A stretch of 51,285 nucleotides of DNA, taken from contig CAYLKN010000014.1 of the NCBI GenBank assembly GCA_964384335.1, positions 1-51,285 of the forward strand, given 5' to 3'. The notes beneath the pieces are model-generated. The model was not told the DNA's origin and ran no database searches. It saw only the letters and a program-made list of their open reading frames with translations. Position 1 is the first letter of the stretch. Every line of letters begins with the position of its first letter. Source of the stretch: JAUICS01 sp964384335. GTDB taxonomy: Bacteria > Pseudomonadota > Alphaproteobacteria > Micavibrionales > Micavibrionaceae. Shown here in pieces: positions 41,193 to 50,782 of the stretch. The position numbers were made by a program, and so were the translations under genes.

Positions 41193-43805
41193 ATGGATTT
41201 CGGCCGGTATTCAGAAAAAACAAAATCCTATATCCAGGCGGCACAGACGCTGGCGCTCAGATCCGGGCATCAGTCCATGGAACCTGAACATATTCTCAAA
41301 GCCATGCTGGATGACAGGCAGGGAATTGTGCCGCGTGTTCTGGACCTGGCGGGAGGTGATACTGATAAAATCGAGAAAGAAACTGACAAGGCTTTGGCCA
41401 AGTTTCCGGTTGTGGAAGGGTCCGGCGCCGGTCAGTTACGGCTTGGCGCAGACCTTGCGAAAATTTTTGACGAAGCTTTAAAAGTTTCAGAAAAGGCGGG
41501 AGACAAATTTGTAACTGCCGAGCGTATGCTGCAGGCAATGATTCTTCAGAGATCTGCGCCTGTCTCCGAAATCATCGAAAATGGAAACGTTACCCCGCAG
41601 TCTCTTAATAATGCAATTAACGAAATGCGCAAAGGACGCACCGCGGATACACCGACATCCGAAGATCAGTTTGAGGCCCTGTTAAAATACGCGCGCGATC
41701 TTACCCAGGTTGCAAGGGACGGAAAGCTTGATCCCGTTATCGGGCGTGACGAGGAAATACGGCGGACTATCCAGGTTCTTTCTCGCCGGACAAAAAACAA
41801 TCCTGTACTAATCGGCGAACCGGGTGTTGGTAAAACCGCCATTGTGGAAGGTCTTGCACAGCGTATTATTAAGGGAGATGTTCCGGAAACGCTGAAAAAT
41901 AAACGCATTATGGCCCTGGATATGGGGTCTTTGCTGGCCGGTGCAAAATATCGCGGTGAATTTGAAGAGCGGCTGAAAGCCATTCTTGAGGAAATTGGAA
42001 ATGCTGCGGGGGAAATCATCGTTTTCATGGATGAATTGCACACCCTGGTCGGGGCCGGAAAAACCGAAGGCGCAATGGATGCCGGCAATATGCTTAAACC
42101 CGCACTTGCACGGGGAGAATTGCATATGGTCGGTGCGACCACACTTGATGAATACCGTCATAATATTGAAAAAGATGCCGCGCTGGATCGTCGTTTTCAG
42201 CCTGTTTATATTGCTGAACCATCCGTGGAGGATACAATTTCAATCCTTCGGGGGCTTAAGGAAAAATACGATCTGCATCATGGTGTCAGAATAACCGACT
42301 CTGCCATAGTTGCGGCTGCCCGCCTTTCCGATCGCTATATCACAAACCGCTTCTTACCTGACAAGGCAATCGACCTGATAGATGAGGCGGCGTCCAGACT
42401 GCGCATGCAGGTGGACAGCAAACCAGAAGACCTTGATGAAATTGATCGAAAAATTGTTCAACTCAAAATCGAATCCGAGGCTCTCAAAAAAGAAAAAGAC
42501 AATTCTTCCCAGGACCGTCTTGAAAAACTCCGGGAAGAGTTGAGCGAACTTGAAGCCAGACAGGCCGATATGATGGGGCAATGGCAGGCCGAAAAAGAAA
42601 AGCTGCAGGGTGGCCAGAAAATAGCGGAAGATCTGGACAAGGCCCGTACGGAGCTTGAACAGGCCGAGCGTGAGGGGAACTGGAGCAGGGCGGGAGAGTT
42701 GAAATACGGCGTAATTCCGGATCTTGAAAACAGGCTTGAGACGGTTGAAGGCAAACCCTCGGAAACCTCAATGATAAGGGAGGAAGTAACGGAGGATGAC
42801 GTCGCCTGGATTGTAAGTAAATGGACAGGCATACCTGTGGATAAGATGCTGGAAGGCGAACGGGAAAAACTGTTGAAAATGGAGGATAATTTACACAAGC
42901 GGGTCGTAGGACAGAATGAGGCCATCAAGGCGGTTTCCAACGCGGTCAGGCGATCCCGTGCCGGGCTTCAGAATCCGCGCCGTCCTATCGGATCGTTTTT
43001 GTTTCTTGGCCCAACAGGCGTTGGCAAAACCGAGCTTACAAAAGCCCTGGCAGAATTTCTTTTTGACGATGATTCGGCTATGGTTCGTCTTGATATGTCG
43101 GAATATATGGAGAAACATTCGGTTGCACGGATGATCGGAGCCCCTCCCGGATATGTCGGATATGAACAGGGCGGTGCCCTTACCGAAGCGATACGAAGAA
43201 GGCCCTATCAGGTAATTCTTTTTGATGAAATCGAAAAAGCGCATCAGGATGTTTTCAACATATTGCTTCAGGTCCTTGATGACGGACGTTTGACGGACGG
43301 GCAGGGCAGAACAGTTGATTTCAGCAATACGGTTCTTATTATGACTTCCAATCTGGGTGCGGAATATCTTGTGAACATGAAAGATGGCGAAGATGTTGAT
43401 ATTGTCCGGGAACAGGTTATGAGCGTCGTGCGTTCGGCATTCCGCCCGGAATTCCTGAACAGGCTGGATGAAATACTTCTATTTGAGCGGTTGTCCCGGG
43501 AGCAGATGCAGGAGATTATAGAGGTTCAGATTCGTGATCTTCAGGCCCTTCTGGCCGGTAGAAATATTTCCATTAATCTTGACAGGGAGGCAACGGAGCA
43601 TCTTGCAAACAGAGGTTATGACCCTGCTTACGGGGCAAGACCCCTGCGGCGAGTTATTCAGACAGAGCTGCAAAATAAACTGGCTGAAAAAATACTTAAT
43701 GGAGAAATACACGATGGTGCACAGGTTAACGTGACATTTGGCAATGATATGTTAAAATTTGATATTAAAAATCCTTCGCACGAACAAGTGAAGGCGGCTG
43801 AATAA
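41193..43805 (+). CDS. clpB: ATP-dependent chaperone ClpB
   Basis: Hsp100 disaggregase that works with DnaK to rescue aggregated proteins. The 870-residue protein has the N-terminal Clp repeat domain, first Walker A GEPGVGKT (208-215), the coiled-coil middle domain (about 405-525, rich in Glu/Lys), second Walker A GPTGVGKT (near 606), and the C-terminal domain with GARPLRRVIQ. Length is normal. A perfect AAGGAGG precedes the ATG, pointing to strong translation. It is the only heat-shock gene seen here. Confidence 0.97.
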   Translation: MDFGRYSEKTKSYIQAAQTLALRSGHQSMEPEHILKAMLDDRQGIVPRVLDLAGGDTDKIEKETDKALAKFPVVEGSGAGQLRLGADLAKIFDEALKVSEKAGDKFVTAERMLQAMILQRSAPVSEIIENGNVTPQSLNNAINEMRKGRTADTPTSEDQFEALLKYARDLTQVARDGKLDPVIGRDEEIRRTIQVLSRRTKNNPVLIGEPGVGKTAIVEGLAQRIIKGDVPETLKNKRIMALDMGSLLAGAKYRGEFEERLKAILEEIGNAAGEIIVFMDELHTLVGAGKTEGAMDAGNMLKPALARGELHMVGATTLDEYRHNIEKDAALDRRFQPVYIAEPSVEDTISILRGLKEKYDLHHGVRITDSAIVAAARLSDRYITNRFLPDKAIDLIDEAASRLRMQVDSKPEDLDEIDRKIVQLKIESEALKKEKDNSSQDRLEKLREELSELEARQADMMGQWQAEKEKLQGGQKIAEDLDKARTELEQAEREGNWSRAGELKYGVIPDLENRLETVEGKPSETSMIREEVTEDDVAWIVSKWTGIPVDKMLEGEREKLLKMEDNLHKRVVGQNEAIKAVSNAVRRSRAGLQNPRRPIGSFLFLGPTGVGKTELTKALAEFLFDDDSAMVRLDMSEYMEKHSVARMIGAPPGYVGYEQGGALTEAIRRRPYQVILFDEIEKAHQDVFNILLQVLDDGRLTDGQGRTVDFSNTVLIMTSNLGAEYLVNMKDGEDVDIVREQVMSVVRSAFRPEFLNRLDEILLFERLSREQMQEIIEVQIRDLQALLAGRNISINLDREATEHLANRGYDPAYGARPLRRVIQTELQNKLAEKILNGEIHDGAQVNVTFGNDMLKFDIKNPSHEQVKAAE

Positions 43806-43865
43806 ATCGTGTCCGGTGATTTTTAAACCTCATCCCCTGGCTTATTAAAAAAAGGCGTCAGAATT

Positions 43866-45275
43866 GTGAGTAACAAAAGTTTTTTCTTTTGTGGTATTGG
43901 TGGCAGCGGAATGAGTGCCCTGGCAGCCGCGATGAAATTCATGGGTTATGATGTCAGTGGTTCTGACCGGGCAAACGATAAAGGGGATTTTCCCGATAAA
44001 TTTAACAAGTTAAGGCGTCTTGGAATTGAACTCCATCTTCAGGACGGAACAGGTGTAACTGAGGACGTATCGGCCGTTATAGTTTCCAGCGCGGTCGAAG
44101 GGCATATTCCGGATCTTCGGGCGGCACGCAAAAAAGGAATCCCGATCTTAAAAAGAGCGCAGCTTCTGGCGGGCGTATTTAATGAATTCAATGGTATAGC
44201 CGTTGCCGGTACAAGCGGAAAAACAACAGTGACAGCTATGATCGGCCATATCCTTGACGTTGCGGAAAAAGATCCTTTTATTGTCAATGGCGGGGTCATG
44301 CTCAATTATCTCAAAGATATTGACGGACGTGCGGCTCTTGGGAATTGCCGCATGGGAAAAAGCAAATGGTTTGTTGCGGAAACTGATGAAAGTGACGGTT
44401 CAATCTCTTACTTCAAACCGAAAATCGGTGTTTTAAACAATATTTCCCTCGATCATAAACCTCTGGAAGAATTGAGATCTATCTTTCTTGATTTCCTAAA
44501 CAAGTCTGTGGATGGAATTGTGATTAACGTGGACGATAAGGAAATACGGCATATCATTCCGAAACTTTCCAAAAAGCCGTTTACCGTATCCATGCAAAGC
44601 AATAACTGTGATCTGCATGCTTCAAACACCAGGCTTGAGGATAATACAACCATTTTTTCTTTGTCGTATCATCACAAAACATGCACTGTCGCGCTGCCAT
44701 TGATAGGAAGGCATAATGTCTATAATGCCCTGGCCGCGGCCGGTGCCTGCATCCAGGCAGGAATAGGCATGGATGATATTGTCAAGGGACTGGAAAGTTT
44801 TCAGGGTGTGCAAAGGCGTTTGCAGATTGTAGGTAAAGAAAACCGTATTACTGTTATTGATGATTTTGCCCATAATCCGGAGAAGATAAAAGCATCACTT
44901 CAGGCCTTAAGGGAGCTTGGAAAAAGGTTGATAGTCATGTTCCAGCCGCATGGCTATGGCCCCACAGCAATGGTTTATGAAGATCTTATTGAGACGTTTG
45001 CAAGGGAACTGAATAAAGAAGACTGGCTGCTTATGCCCGAAATCTATTTCGCGGGCGGAACTGCGGATAAATCGGTATCTTCCAAAAACATAGTTCATGC
45101 TCTTGAAGACAGGGGATATCAGGCGAAATTCTTTTCGCTCAGAGCGGATATTCTGCCTTTCATTCAAAGACATGCACAAAAAGAAGATGTAATTGTTGTT
45201 ATGGGTGCGCGGGACGATAGTTTATCTGCGTTCGCGGAATCCATTTACCAGAAAATCAGATCTATCCGTGTTTAG
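43866..45275 (+). CDS. MurC-like Mur ligase
   Basis: A 469-residue ATP-dependent amino-acid ligase of the Mur family. The N-terminal UDP-binding domain has FFCGIGGSGMSALA, the ATP loop is AGTSGKTT (near residue 115), then ETDESDGSI, LPLIGRHNVYNALAA and DDFAHNPEKI. These lie closest to MurC (UDP-MurNAc:L-Ala ligase), with features also seen in Mpl, the recycling ligase that adds a tripeptide. Standing outside a division-cell-wall cluster makes a second, recycling-type or paralogous MurC plausible; the canonical murC is not in the window. The start is GTG at 43866 with a weak ribosome site. Its stop overlaps the convergent aminopeptidase gene by four bases. Confidence 0.83.
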   Translation: MSNKSFFFCGIGGSGMSALAAAMKFMGYDVSGSDRANDKGDFPDKFNKLRRLGIELHLQDGTGVTEDVSAVIVSSAVEGHIPDLRAARKKGIPILKRAQLLAGVFNEFNGIAVAGTSGKTTVTAMIGHILDVAEKDPFIVNGGVMLNYLKDIDGRAALGNCRMGKSKWFVAETDESDGSISYFKPKIGVLNNISLDHKPLEELRSIFLDFLNKSVDGIVINVDDKEIRHIIPKLSKKPFTVSMQSNNCDLHASNTRLEDNTTIFSLSYHHKTCTVALPLIGRHNVYNALAAAGACIQAGIGMDDIVKGLESFQGVQRRLQIVGKENRITVIDDFAHNPEKIKASLQALRELGKRLIVMFQPHGYGPTAMVYEDLIETFARELNKEDWLLMPEIYFAGGTADKSVSSKNIVHALEDRGYQAKFFSLRADILPFIQRHAQKEDVIVVMGARDDSLSAFAESIYQKIRSIRV

Positions 45276-46675
45276 GACGCACGTTTCCGAATGTATGAGA
45301 ATAAAGCCCTTAACCCCTGATCCGACCCGCCTTTTGGATTTTCAGGACGGCCTTTTTCCTCCCAGGCATGAATATCAAGATGGACCCAGTCCGGATTGCC
45401 ATGTAAAAACTTCTTTAAAAACAATGCGGCAAGTATAGGGCCGCCGTCATTACTCAGATCGGCGAAGGGCGACTCAATCTCCTTGTTATAATCTTGCCAG
45501 AGCGGTATCCAACACATTGGATCAACAACATTAAAAGACGCGGTCTGCAAATTCCTTGCAGTATGATCAAGATTTGCAAACATTGCCGAAATCTGGGTTC
45601 CCAAAGTTGCGGTGGATGCGCCTGTCAGCGTTGCAAAATCGACAAGCAGATCGGGTGAGCCGTCCTCGGTTGCATAAGATAACGCATCTGCAAGAGCGAG
45701 CCTTCCTTCCGCATCGGTATTTCCAATCTCAACCGTATGACCTATACGGCTTTTATAGACATCACCGGGGCGCATGGCGCGATCGGAAACGGAATTTTCC
45801 GCAACGGCAATCAATACACGAAGGCGCACCGGAATTTGTGCCTGCATAATGGCCCAGGCAAGCCCAATGACCTGTGCGGCTCCACCCATATCTTTTTTCA
45901 TCAGACGCATGGCCCGTGTAGGTTTCAGATCCAGTCCGCCAGTATCAAAAACGATTCCCTTTCCAATCAAGGTAACGGTTTTATGATCATGATTGCCCCA
46001 GCGCAAATCTATAAGACAGGGTTTTCTGTTACTGGAATTGCCGACGGTATGAATGAGAGGAAAACCGTCTTCAAGCTCTTTATCATCGATAACAGTAAGT
46101 TCGGCTGAAAATTTATCCGCCATATCTCTGGCGTATTCCCGGAGTTCATGCGGCCCGCAAAGATTGGCAGGCAGGTTGACCAGTGTTCTTGCGATATAAA
46201 TACCTTCAAATTGAGCCTTTAGGTGATGATCAAGACTTTCGGGGATTATGAGTTTCGGCAGCTCGGGTCTTTCTTTTTGTTTGTTATATGCGCATGACGC
46301 CATGCCCCATCCAAGGGTAAACGGAAAGAGGTCAGTATCGCCAAGGAATTTGCCATCAATCATGAATGGTGTTGATTTTAAAATTTCCTTACCGACATGC
46401 GACTTTAAAAAATTGAAACATTGTGCGCCGTCACGAACACTGACTTCATCGTCAACGCCAATGTATACACGCGCCAATTTACCGTTTTCGATTATGGTTA
46501 CCGCTTCACCGGGTTTTGCCTGAAAACCTTTCAATCTAAAATGTGAGAGGTCGTCCGGTGTGGCCATTTTTTCCAGCGCCTCAAGATTATTTGGTTTGGC
46601 CAGATAAACGGGGATGGCGTCTGTTGGTGTTTTCTCGATGTAGCACTCTGGAAACTCAAAAATATTTTCTTTCAT
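45272..46675 (-). CDS. Leucyl aminopeptidase family protein (M17)
   Basis: Predicted two-metal aminopeptidase. The 467-residue protein has an N-terminal alpha/beta domain and the catalytic part with FDTGGLDLKP, MKKDMGGAAQ, NTDAEGRLALADAL and the preceding AVAENSVSDRAMRPGD, holding the expected Lys, Asp, Glu and Arg residues. FDTGGLD instead of FDSGGLS is the form common in alphaproteobacterial members. Substrate preference cannot be stated. It is followed on the other strand by the Mur ligase (convergent, stops sharing TTAG) and lies 23 bp after glutathione reductase. Confidence 0.93.
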   Translation of the reverse strand: MKENIFEFPECYIEKTPTDAIPVYLAKPNNLEALEKMATPDDLSHFRLKGFQAKPGEAVTIIENGKLARVYIGVDDEVSVRDGAQCFNFLKSHVGKEILKSTPFMIDGKFLGDTDLFPFTLGWGMASCAYNKQKERPELPKLIIPESLDHHLKAQFEGIYIARTLVNLPANLCGPHELREYARDMADKFSAELTVIDDKELEDGFPLIHTVGNSSNRKPCLIDLRWGNHDHKTVTLIGKGIVFDTGGLDLKPTRAMRLMKKDMGGAAQVIGLAWAIMQAQIPVRLRVLIAVAENSVSDRAMRPGDVYKSRIGHTVEIGNTDAEGRLALADALSYATEDGSPDLLVDFATLTGASTATLGTQISAMFANLDHTARNLQTASFNVVDPMCWIPLWQDYNKEIESPFADLSNDGGPILAALFLKKFLHGNPDWVHLDIHAWEEKGRPENPKGGSDQGLRALFSYIRKRAS

Positions 46676-46698
46676 GTCAGATTTCTTTCTTTTAAATA

Positions 46699-48081
46699 TC
46701 AGTTTACCGGGTTGCGCATTGTAACAAGCTCTTCAGCCGAAGTTGGGTGAATTGCAAGGATGCGGTCAAAGTCAGCTTTTTTTGCGCCCATGGACACGGC
46801 GAGCGCAAACCCCTGCAATATTTCCGCAGCGTCATCACCGGCCATATGCAGACCAACAACCTGGTCTGTGTCCTTTGTAACAACAAGTTTTACAAGTGTT
46901 TTAAGGTCGGCCCCGCCAAGGGTGTGCTTCATTGCTTTAAAAACAGATTTGTAAATCGCAATATTGCCTGCGCCGAATTTCTGCTCCGCTTCCTGTTGGG
47001 TAAGGCCCACGGTTCCGATCGGAGGGTTTGTAAAGACAGCAGTCGGTATATACTCATAAAGCGGGTAAGGAGCCTTTTTAACAGTATCTGGCGCAAAAAG
47101 CATATCGGCCAGATAATGGCCCTCTGCAATGGCCAGAGGGGTAAGATGATGTGAGTTCATACAATCCCCAACGGCGAAAATATGCGGCTGCCGGGTTGCA
47201 TAATCCTTGTCCACCTCTATATATCCCCTGGCGTTCAAGGTAACACCGGCTTTATTTAAATCAAGAGTATCGATATTCGGAACACGTCCGGTTGCCGCAA
47301 AGGCGATGTCTGACCTGTATTCCCGGCCATCCGGAGACGTTATCACAACCTTGTCCCCCGATTTATCCACATTTGCAACATCGGTATTGAAATGGATATT
47401 TATGCCCTGTTTTTTCATTTCTTCGGCAATGTGCGTCCTTAAATCAAGATCGAAATTTTTAAGAAAAAGGTCGCCACGATACAAAAGTGTAACTTCAGTT
47501 CCAAGGCCGTTTAGAATACAGGCAAATTCAACCGCGATATATCCGCCGCCAATTATAACCGCAGTTTCCGGCCGTTCATTCAGATAAAACAAATCATCGC
47601 TTATGCTAAGATGTTCTTTGCCCGGAATATCAGGAACGAATGGTTTTCCACCCGTGGCAATAAGGATTTTATCTGCAGATACAACCGTGTCACCGATTAT
47701 GAGTGTATTTGGATCCTGAAAACGGGCGGCACCTCTGAATATTTCGGCTTTCGATTGTCCTTTTTCATACAAATCGGCCAAACGTTCTATTTCCCGGTCT
47801 TTGTTTTTAATCAGTTTTGTCCAGTTATGCACCGGTTTTTCCACAGACTTATTAATAGACCAGCCATATCCTTCCGCTTCCTCAAACGCTTCTGAATAAT
47901 GGGACGCATATGAAAACAGTTTTTTGGGAACGCAGCCGACATTCACGCATGTTCCTCCAAACGCCCCTTTTTCAACGATAGCGACCTTGGCCCCGTGACT
48001 TGCCGCTATTCTGGCCGCACGCGCCCCGCCGGACCCCGCACCGATAACAAGAAAATCAAAATCATAAGAATGTGAATGCAC
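46699..48081 (-). CDS. gor: Glutathione-disulfide reductase
   Basis: NADPH-dependent flavoenzyme that reduces glutathione disulfide. The 460-residue protein has FAD motif GAGSGGARAA, the redox-active pair Cys45 and Cys50 (GGTCVNVGC), a second Rossmann motif GGGYIAVEFA followed by a basic YRGD that favours NADPH, and the C-terminal HPTSAEEL with the catalytic His. This is the plant/alphaproteobacterial type. A glutathione transferase and a gamma-glutamylcyclotransferase-like gene also lie in the window, pointing to an active glutathione system. Confidence 0.94.
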   Translation of the reverse strand: MHSHSYDFDFLVIGAGSGGARAARIAASHGAKVAIVEKGAFGGTCVNVGCVPKKLFSYASHYSEAFEEAEGYGWSINKSVEKPVHNWTKLIKNKDREIERLADLYEKGQSKAEIFRGAARFQDPNTLIIGDTVVSADKILIATGGKPFVPDIPGKEHLSISDDLFYLNERPETAVIIGGGYIAVEFACILNGLGTEVTLLYRGDLFLKNFDLDLRTHIAEEMKKQGINIHFNTDVANVDKSGDKVVITSPDGREYRSDIAFAATGRVPNIDTLDLNKAGVTLNARGYIEVDKDYATRQPHIFAVGDCMNSHHLTPLAIAEGHYLADMLFAPDTVKKAPYPLYEYIPTAVFTNPPIGTVGLTQQEAEQKFGAGNIAIYKSVFKAMKHTLGGADLKTLVKLVVTKDTDQVVGLHMAGDDAAEILQGFALAVSMGAKKADFDRILAIHPTSAEELVTMRNPVN

Positions 48082-48142
48082 AGTGAAACTCCGGATCGTG
48101 TCGTGAAATCGAGATTTGTAATAATCTCATGATAAATCGCTG

Positions 48143-49018
48143 TTAACGCTTTATAATATATCTTTTCTTATTGTTTTCAACAGCATATAAAAATAATCCT
48201 GCACCGATTATAAGTGCGCCTCCGGCCCAGGTCCAGACATCCGGTATATCCCCAAAAAGGAAGTAGCCGAACAAAATGCCCCATATAATCTGGGTGTAAT
48301 GAAAAGGAGTAGGAATATTTGCCGGGGCAATTTGATAGGTCTTGATCTGAAGGATTGTGGCAAGCTTAGCGCTGGCTGCTGTAATAAGAATAAGCATCCC
48401 TGTTTTAAAATCCGGAGTGGTCAATGCAGGCGCGGCAATAACGAAGAAGATAGCGGTGCTTAAAAGAGCAGGATAGAACACAAGGGGAAGTTTGGGTGCA
48501 GTTTCCTGAAACACTTTATTGGTCAGAGCATTAATAGAAAAAGCCAGGGCAGTGATGAGAACCATCACGGCACCAATGTTAATCACTTCAAAACCGGGGC
48601 GCAAAACAATGAGAACACCTAGAAAACCCGCAACGAAAACGATTATATGGTGGGGTTTTACGGGTTCGTGAAAGTACAGACGCGCCAGAACGGCAACGAT
48701 AACCGGGGATATAAAGATGAGAGTATAAAATGTTGCGAGATCCAGATAGAACAGGCCGAAAGCCGATGTCAGAATAATGACAGGGAGCAGCATACTTTTT
48801 AAAAGTATTATCCATGGTTTTTCAAACCGGATCAGACTTTTAAATCCGCCAAGAAACGGGGCGCAGAGAAGTAACATAACGGTCATTGTGCCGGTAACGT
48901 AAGCCTGCACAATGTAAATATCCATTGTTTCAAGCACAATTTTCCGGCATACGTCCGCAACTGAAAATAAAAAGAAAACAATAATGGAAAGAATAACCGA
49001 TTTCTGAATGTTGGTCAT
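48143..49018 (-). CDS. EamA/DMT-family transporter
   Basis: A 291-residue membrane protein with about ten helices arranged as two repeats of five, the EamA pattern, with the second repeat starting near AVMVLITALAFSINALTNK. Members export amino acids, metabolites or drugs; substrate unknown. ATG 49018 is preferred over GTG 49033 because the intervening residues are not conserved-looking. No strong ribosome site is visible. Confidence 0.87.
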   Translation of the reverse strand: MTNIQKSVILSIIVFFLFSVADVCRKIVLETMDIYIVQAYVTGTMTVMLLLCAPFLGGFKSLIRFEKPWIILLKSMLLPVIILTSAFGLFYLDLATFYTLIFISPVIVAVLARLYFHEPVKPHHIIVFVAGFLGVLIVLRPGFEVINIGAVMVLITALAFSINALTNKVFQETAPKLPLVFYPALLSTAIFFVIAAPALTTPDFKTGMLILITAASAKLATILQIKTYQIAPANIPTPFHYTQIIWGILFGYFLFGDIPDVWTWAGGALIIGAGLFLYAVENNKKRYIIKR

Positions 49019-49102
49019 ATAACTGTGTAACACGGATAGGTTTTGATTTATGACTAATTATTATTGTCTAATATGATCGTTTTTTTTTAAGGATTTCAAG
49101 GC

Positions 49103-49249
49103 GTGGCCTCATCTTACTGTTGGCTTATGCAGAAAAAAATCTTCGTTCAGCTTTCCTGTATAATCATTTTTTCTGTTGTGATGATTGTGTTTTCAGGCAA
49201 CCGAAATAAATCGTTTTTATATTCAATTTTCCACTGGAGGAACCGATGA
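49103..49249 (+). CDS. Candidate small membrane peptide overlapping the GST start
   Basis: A 48-codon frame starts with GTG at 49103, about nine bases after AAGGA, or with ATG at 49127 (40 residues). It encodes one hydrophobic helix (about LSCIIIFSVVMIVF) and a basic tail (HWRNR). Its stop overlaps the ATG of the glutathione transferase by ATGA, the usual coupling signal. No homologue was recognised; it may be a real leader or small membrane protein, or a chance frame. Confidence 0.3.
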   Translation: MASSYCWLMQKKIFVQLSCIIIFSVVMIVFSGNRNKSFLYSIFHWRNR

Positions 49250-49843
49250 TCACACTTTATTTCTGGCCGACACCGAACGGATATAAGCCTTTGATATTGC
49301 TTGAAGAACTTGGCTTGTCCTATAAGCTCGGTCCTGTCAATATCATGCGGGGGGAGCAGTTTCAGCCTGAATTCCTTAAAATATCACCGAATAACCGTAT
49401 TCCCGCCCTGAAAGACGGCGACATTTCCATTTTTGAATCCGGCGCCATACTTGTTTATCTTGCCGAAAAAAACAAAGCATTCTTGCCGGAAGACACGCAT
49501 GAAAAGTATTCCGCCCTGCAATGGCTGATGTGGCAGATGGGCGGTCTGGGACCCATGATGGGACAGGCAAACCATTTTATAAAATATGCAAATGAAGATA
49601 TTCCTTACGGCAAGCAACGATATTTAAAGGAAACGGAACGGTTACTCGGTGTGCTGGAAAAACAGCTTGAGGATACCCCGTTTGTTGCCGGTGAATATTC
49701 TATCGCTGACATGGCGAGTTATCCCTGGGTTAAAGGGGCTGAAAGTCTTGGTGTGGAAATGAAAAACTATCCTCAGGTTATGGACTGGTGCGCCCGCATC
49801 GCGGATCGCCCGGCCGTCAAAAAAGCTTACGAAATCGGCGAAC
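49246..49843 (+). CDS. Glutathione S-transferase, Nu-class-like (cut by assembly gap)
   Basis: The first 199 residues are visible; the gene runs into the N gap and its C-terminus is unknown, though few residues should be missing. The thioredoxin-like domain begins with FWPTPNGYKP and has SPNNRIPAL and ESGAILVYLAEK, matching YfcG/YghU (Nu-class) enzymes, which show disulfide-bond reductase activity. The helical domain with WLMWQMGGLGPMMGQ follows. A GGAGG ribosome site precedes the ATG. Together with gor it suggests a glutathione-based redox function. Confidence 0.9.
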
Positions 49844-49943
49844 NNNNNNNNNNNNNNNNNNNNNNNNNNNNNNNNNNNNNNNNNNNNNNNNNNNNNNNNN
49901 NNNNNNNNNNNNNNNNNNNNNNNNNNNNNNNNNNNNNNNNNNN
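49844..49943. other. Assembly gap of exactly 100 N
   Basis: A run of exactly 100 unknown bases, the usual placeholder length, cuts both the glutathione transferase and the convergent acyltransferase gene. Actual gap size and even adjacency of the two sides are uncertain. Confidence 0.98.
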
Positions 49944-50684
49944 TCGTATTTGGTCAAGCAACGATGTCGGGTCATCCAAATGTTTCCTGAAAGTAGATTC
50001 ATAATGAATTTTTCCAATGATGAGCCGCAGTAATCTTGGTTTTCCGGAAAATGTATCGTATAAACGGCCAAACTGCATACGAAAGTTTGAAAAGTATTTC
50101 TTCGGGTCCATCTGATGCATGGCCTGATCTGCAATGTCATCGATTCCTGCGGTAACGAAGACAGGAAAAAAAGGTACAGGATTTTCTGAAAACTTTCCGG
50201 ATATTATTCTTGCTGCTCCCGACTGATAAGGGACCATAGGACCCGTCATCGTATCCGGAATTTTCCCTCGCCTGATTCTTCCTCCCGTGGGGAAAATTAA
50301 AATAATACTATTATTTTTAAGGGCTTCCTGTATCTCTTTAACAAAGTTTTTACCGTTTTCTACGACATGAATATTCAAAAGCTTTGAAATGTATTTTTCT
50401 CTGTGACTTCCTATTATGCTAACTCTGCGGCCTGAATTATCTGCTTTCCCTAAAATGCTCAAAATTCCGATTATCTCCGGCAATCCGAAGGGATGATTGG
50501 CGACTGCAACAAGCGGTTGATTATCCGGAAGGTTTTCCAGATTTTCTTCTCCTTCTACTTCACAGATAATTCCGGAATAGTAAAAAAAAAGACAGGATAA
50601 CTCTTTTAAAAATGTGGATGGTTGCCCAAAAACGTGCCGGGAGATATCACCCAGTTTTTTTCTGTTATTTAAACTTTCAGTCAC
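49944..50684 (-). CDS. Lysophospholipid-type acyltransferase (C-terminus cut by gap)
   Basis: A partial protein of about 247 visible residues. It has ANHPFGLPEIIGIL, the acyltransferase block I with HX4-type spacing, and IFPTGGRIRRGK, block III, as in the LPLAT/hemolysin-like branch. Start GTG 50684 is preceded by AGGGGG at good spacing. The 3' end lies in the N gap. It is distinct from the plsC at 22786 in sequence and in lacking N-terminal membrane helices of similar length. Substrate unknown; ornithine-lipid or related lysolipid acylation are options. Confidence 0.78.
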
Positions 50685-50782
50685 GATATTCCCCCTCTTA
50701 CCGTGCCTTATTAAAATAATGTTAGCGTATAATACAAAGAAAGACTTAAAAGTTAAATAGAGAAAGCGGTTAACGATAACGT

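Noticed and set aside
42458..42940. A 160-codon minus-strand frame inside clpB
   Set aside because: It is Ser/Leu-rich shadow coding opposite the clpB coiled-coil region, with no ribosome site.
46747..47154. A 135-codon plus-strand frame opposite glutathione reductase
   Set aside because: It lies wholly inside gor, has no recognisable domain, and its length follows from the codon pattern of the real gene.
48111..48128. Inverted repeat GAGATT...AATCTC as a terminator between the DMT transporter and gor
   Set aside because: The stem is only six A/T-rich pairs and is not followed by a T run on the minus strand.
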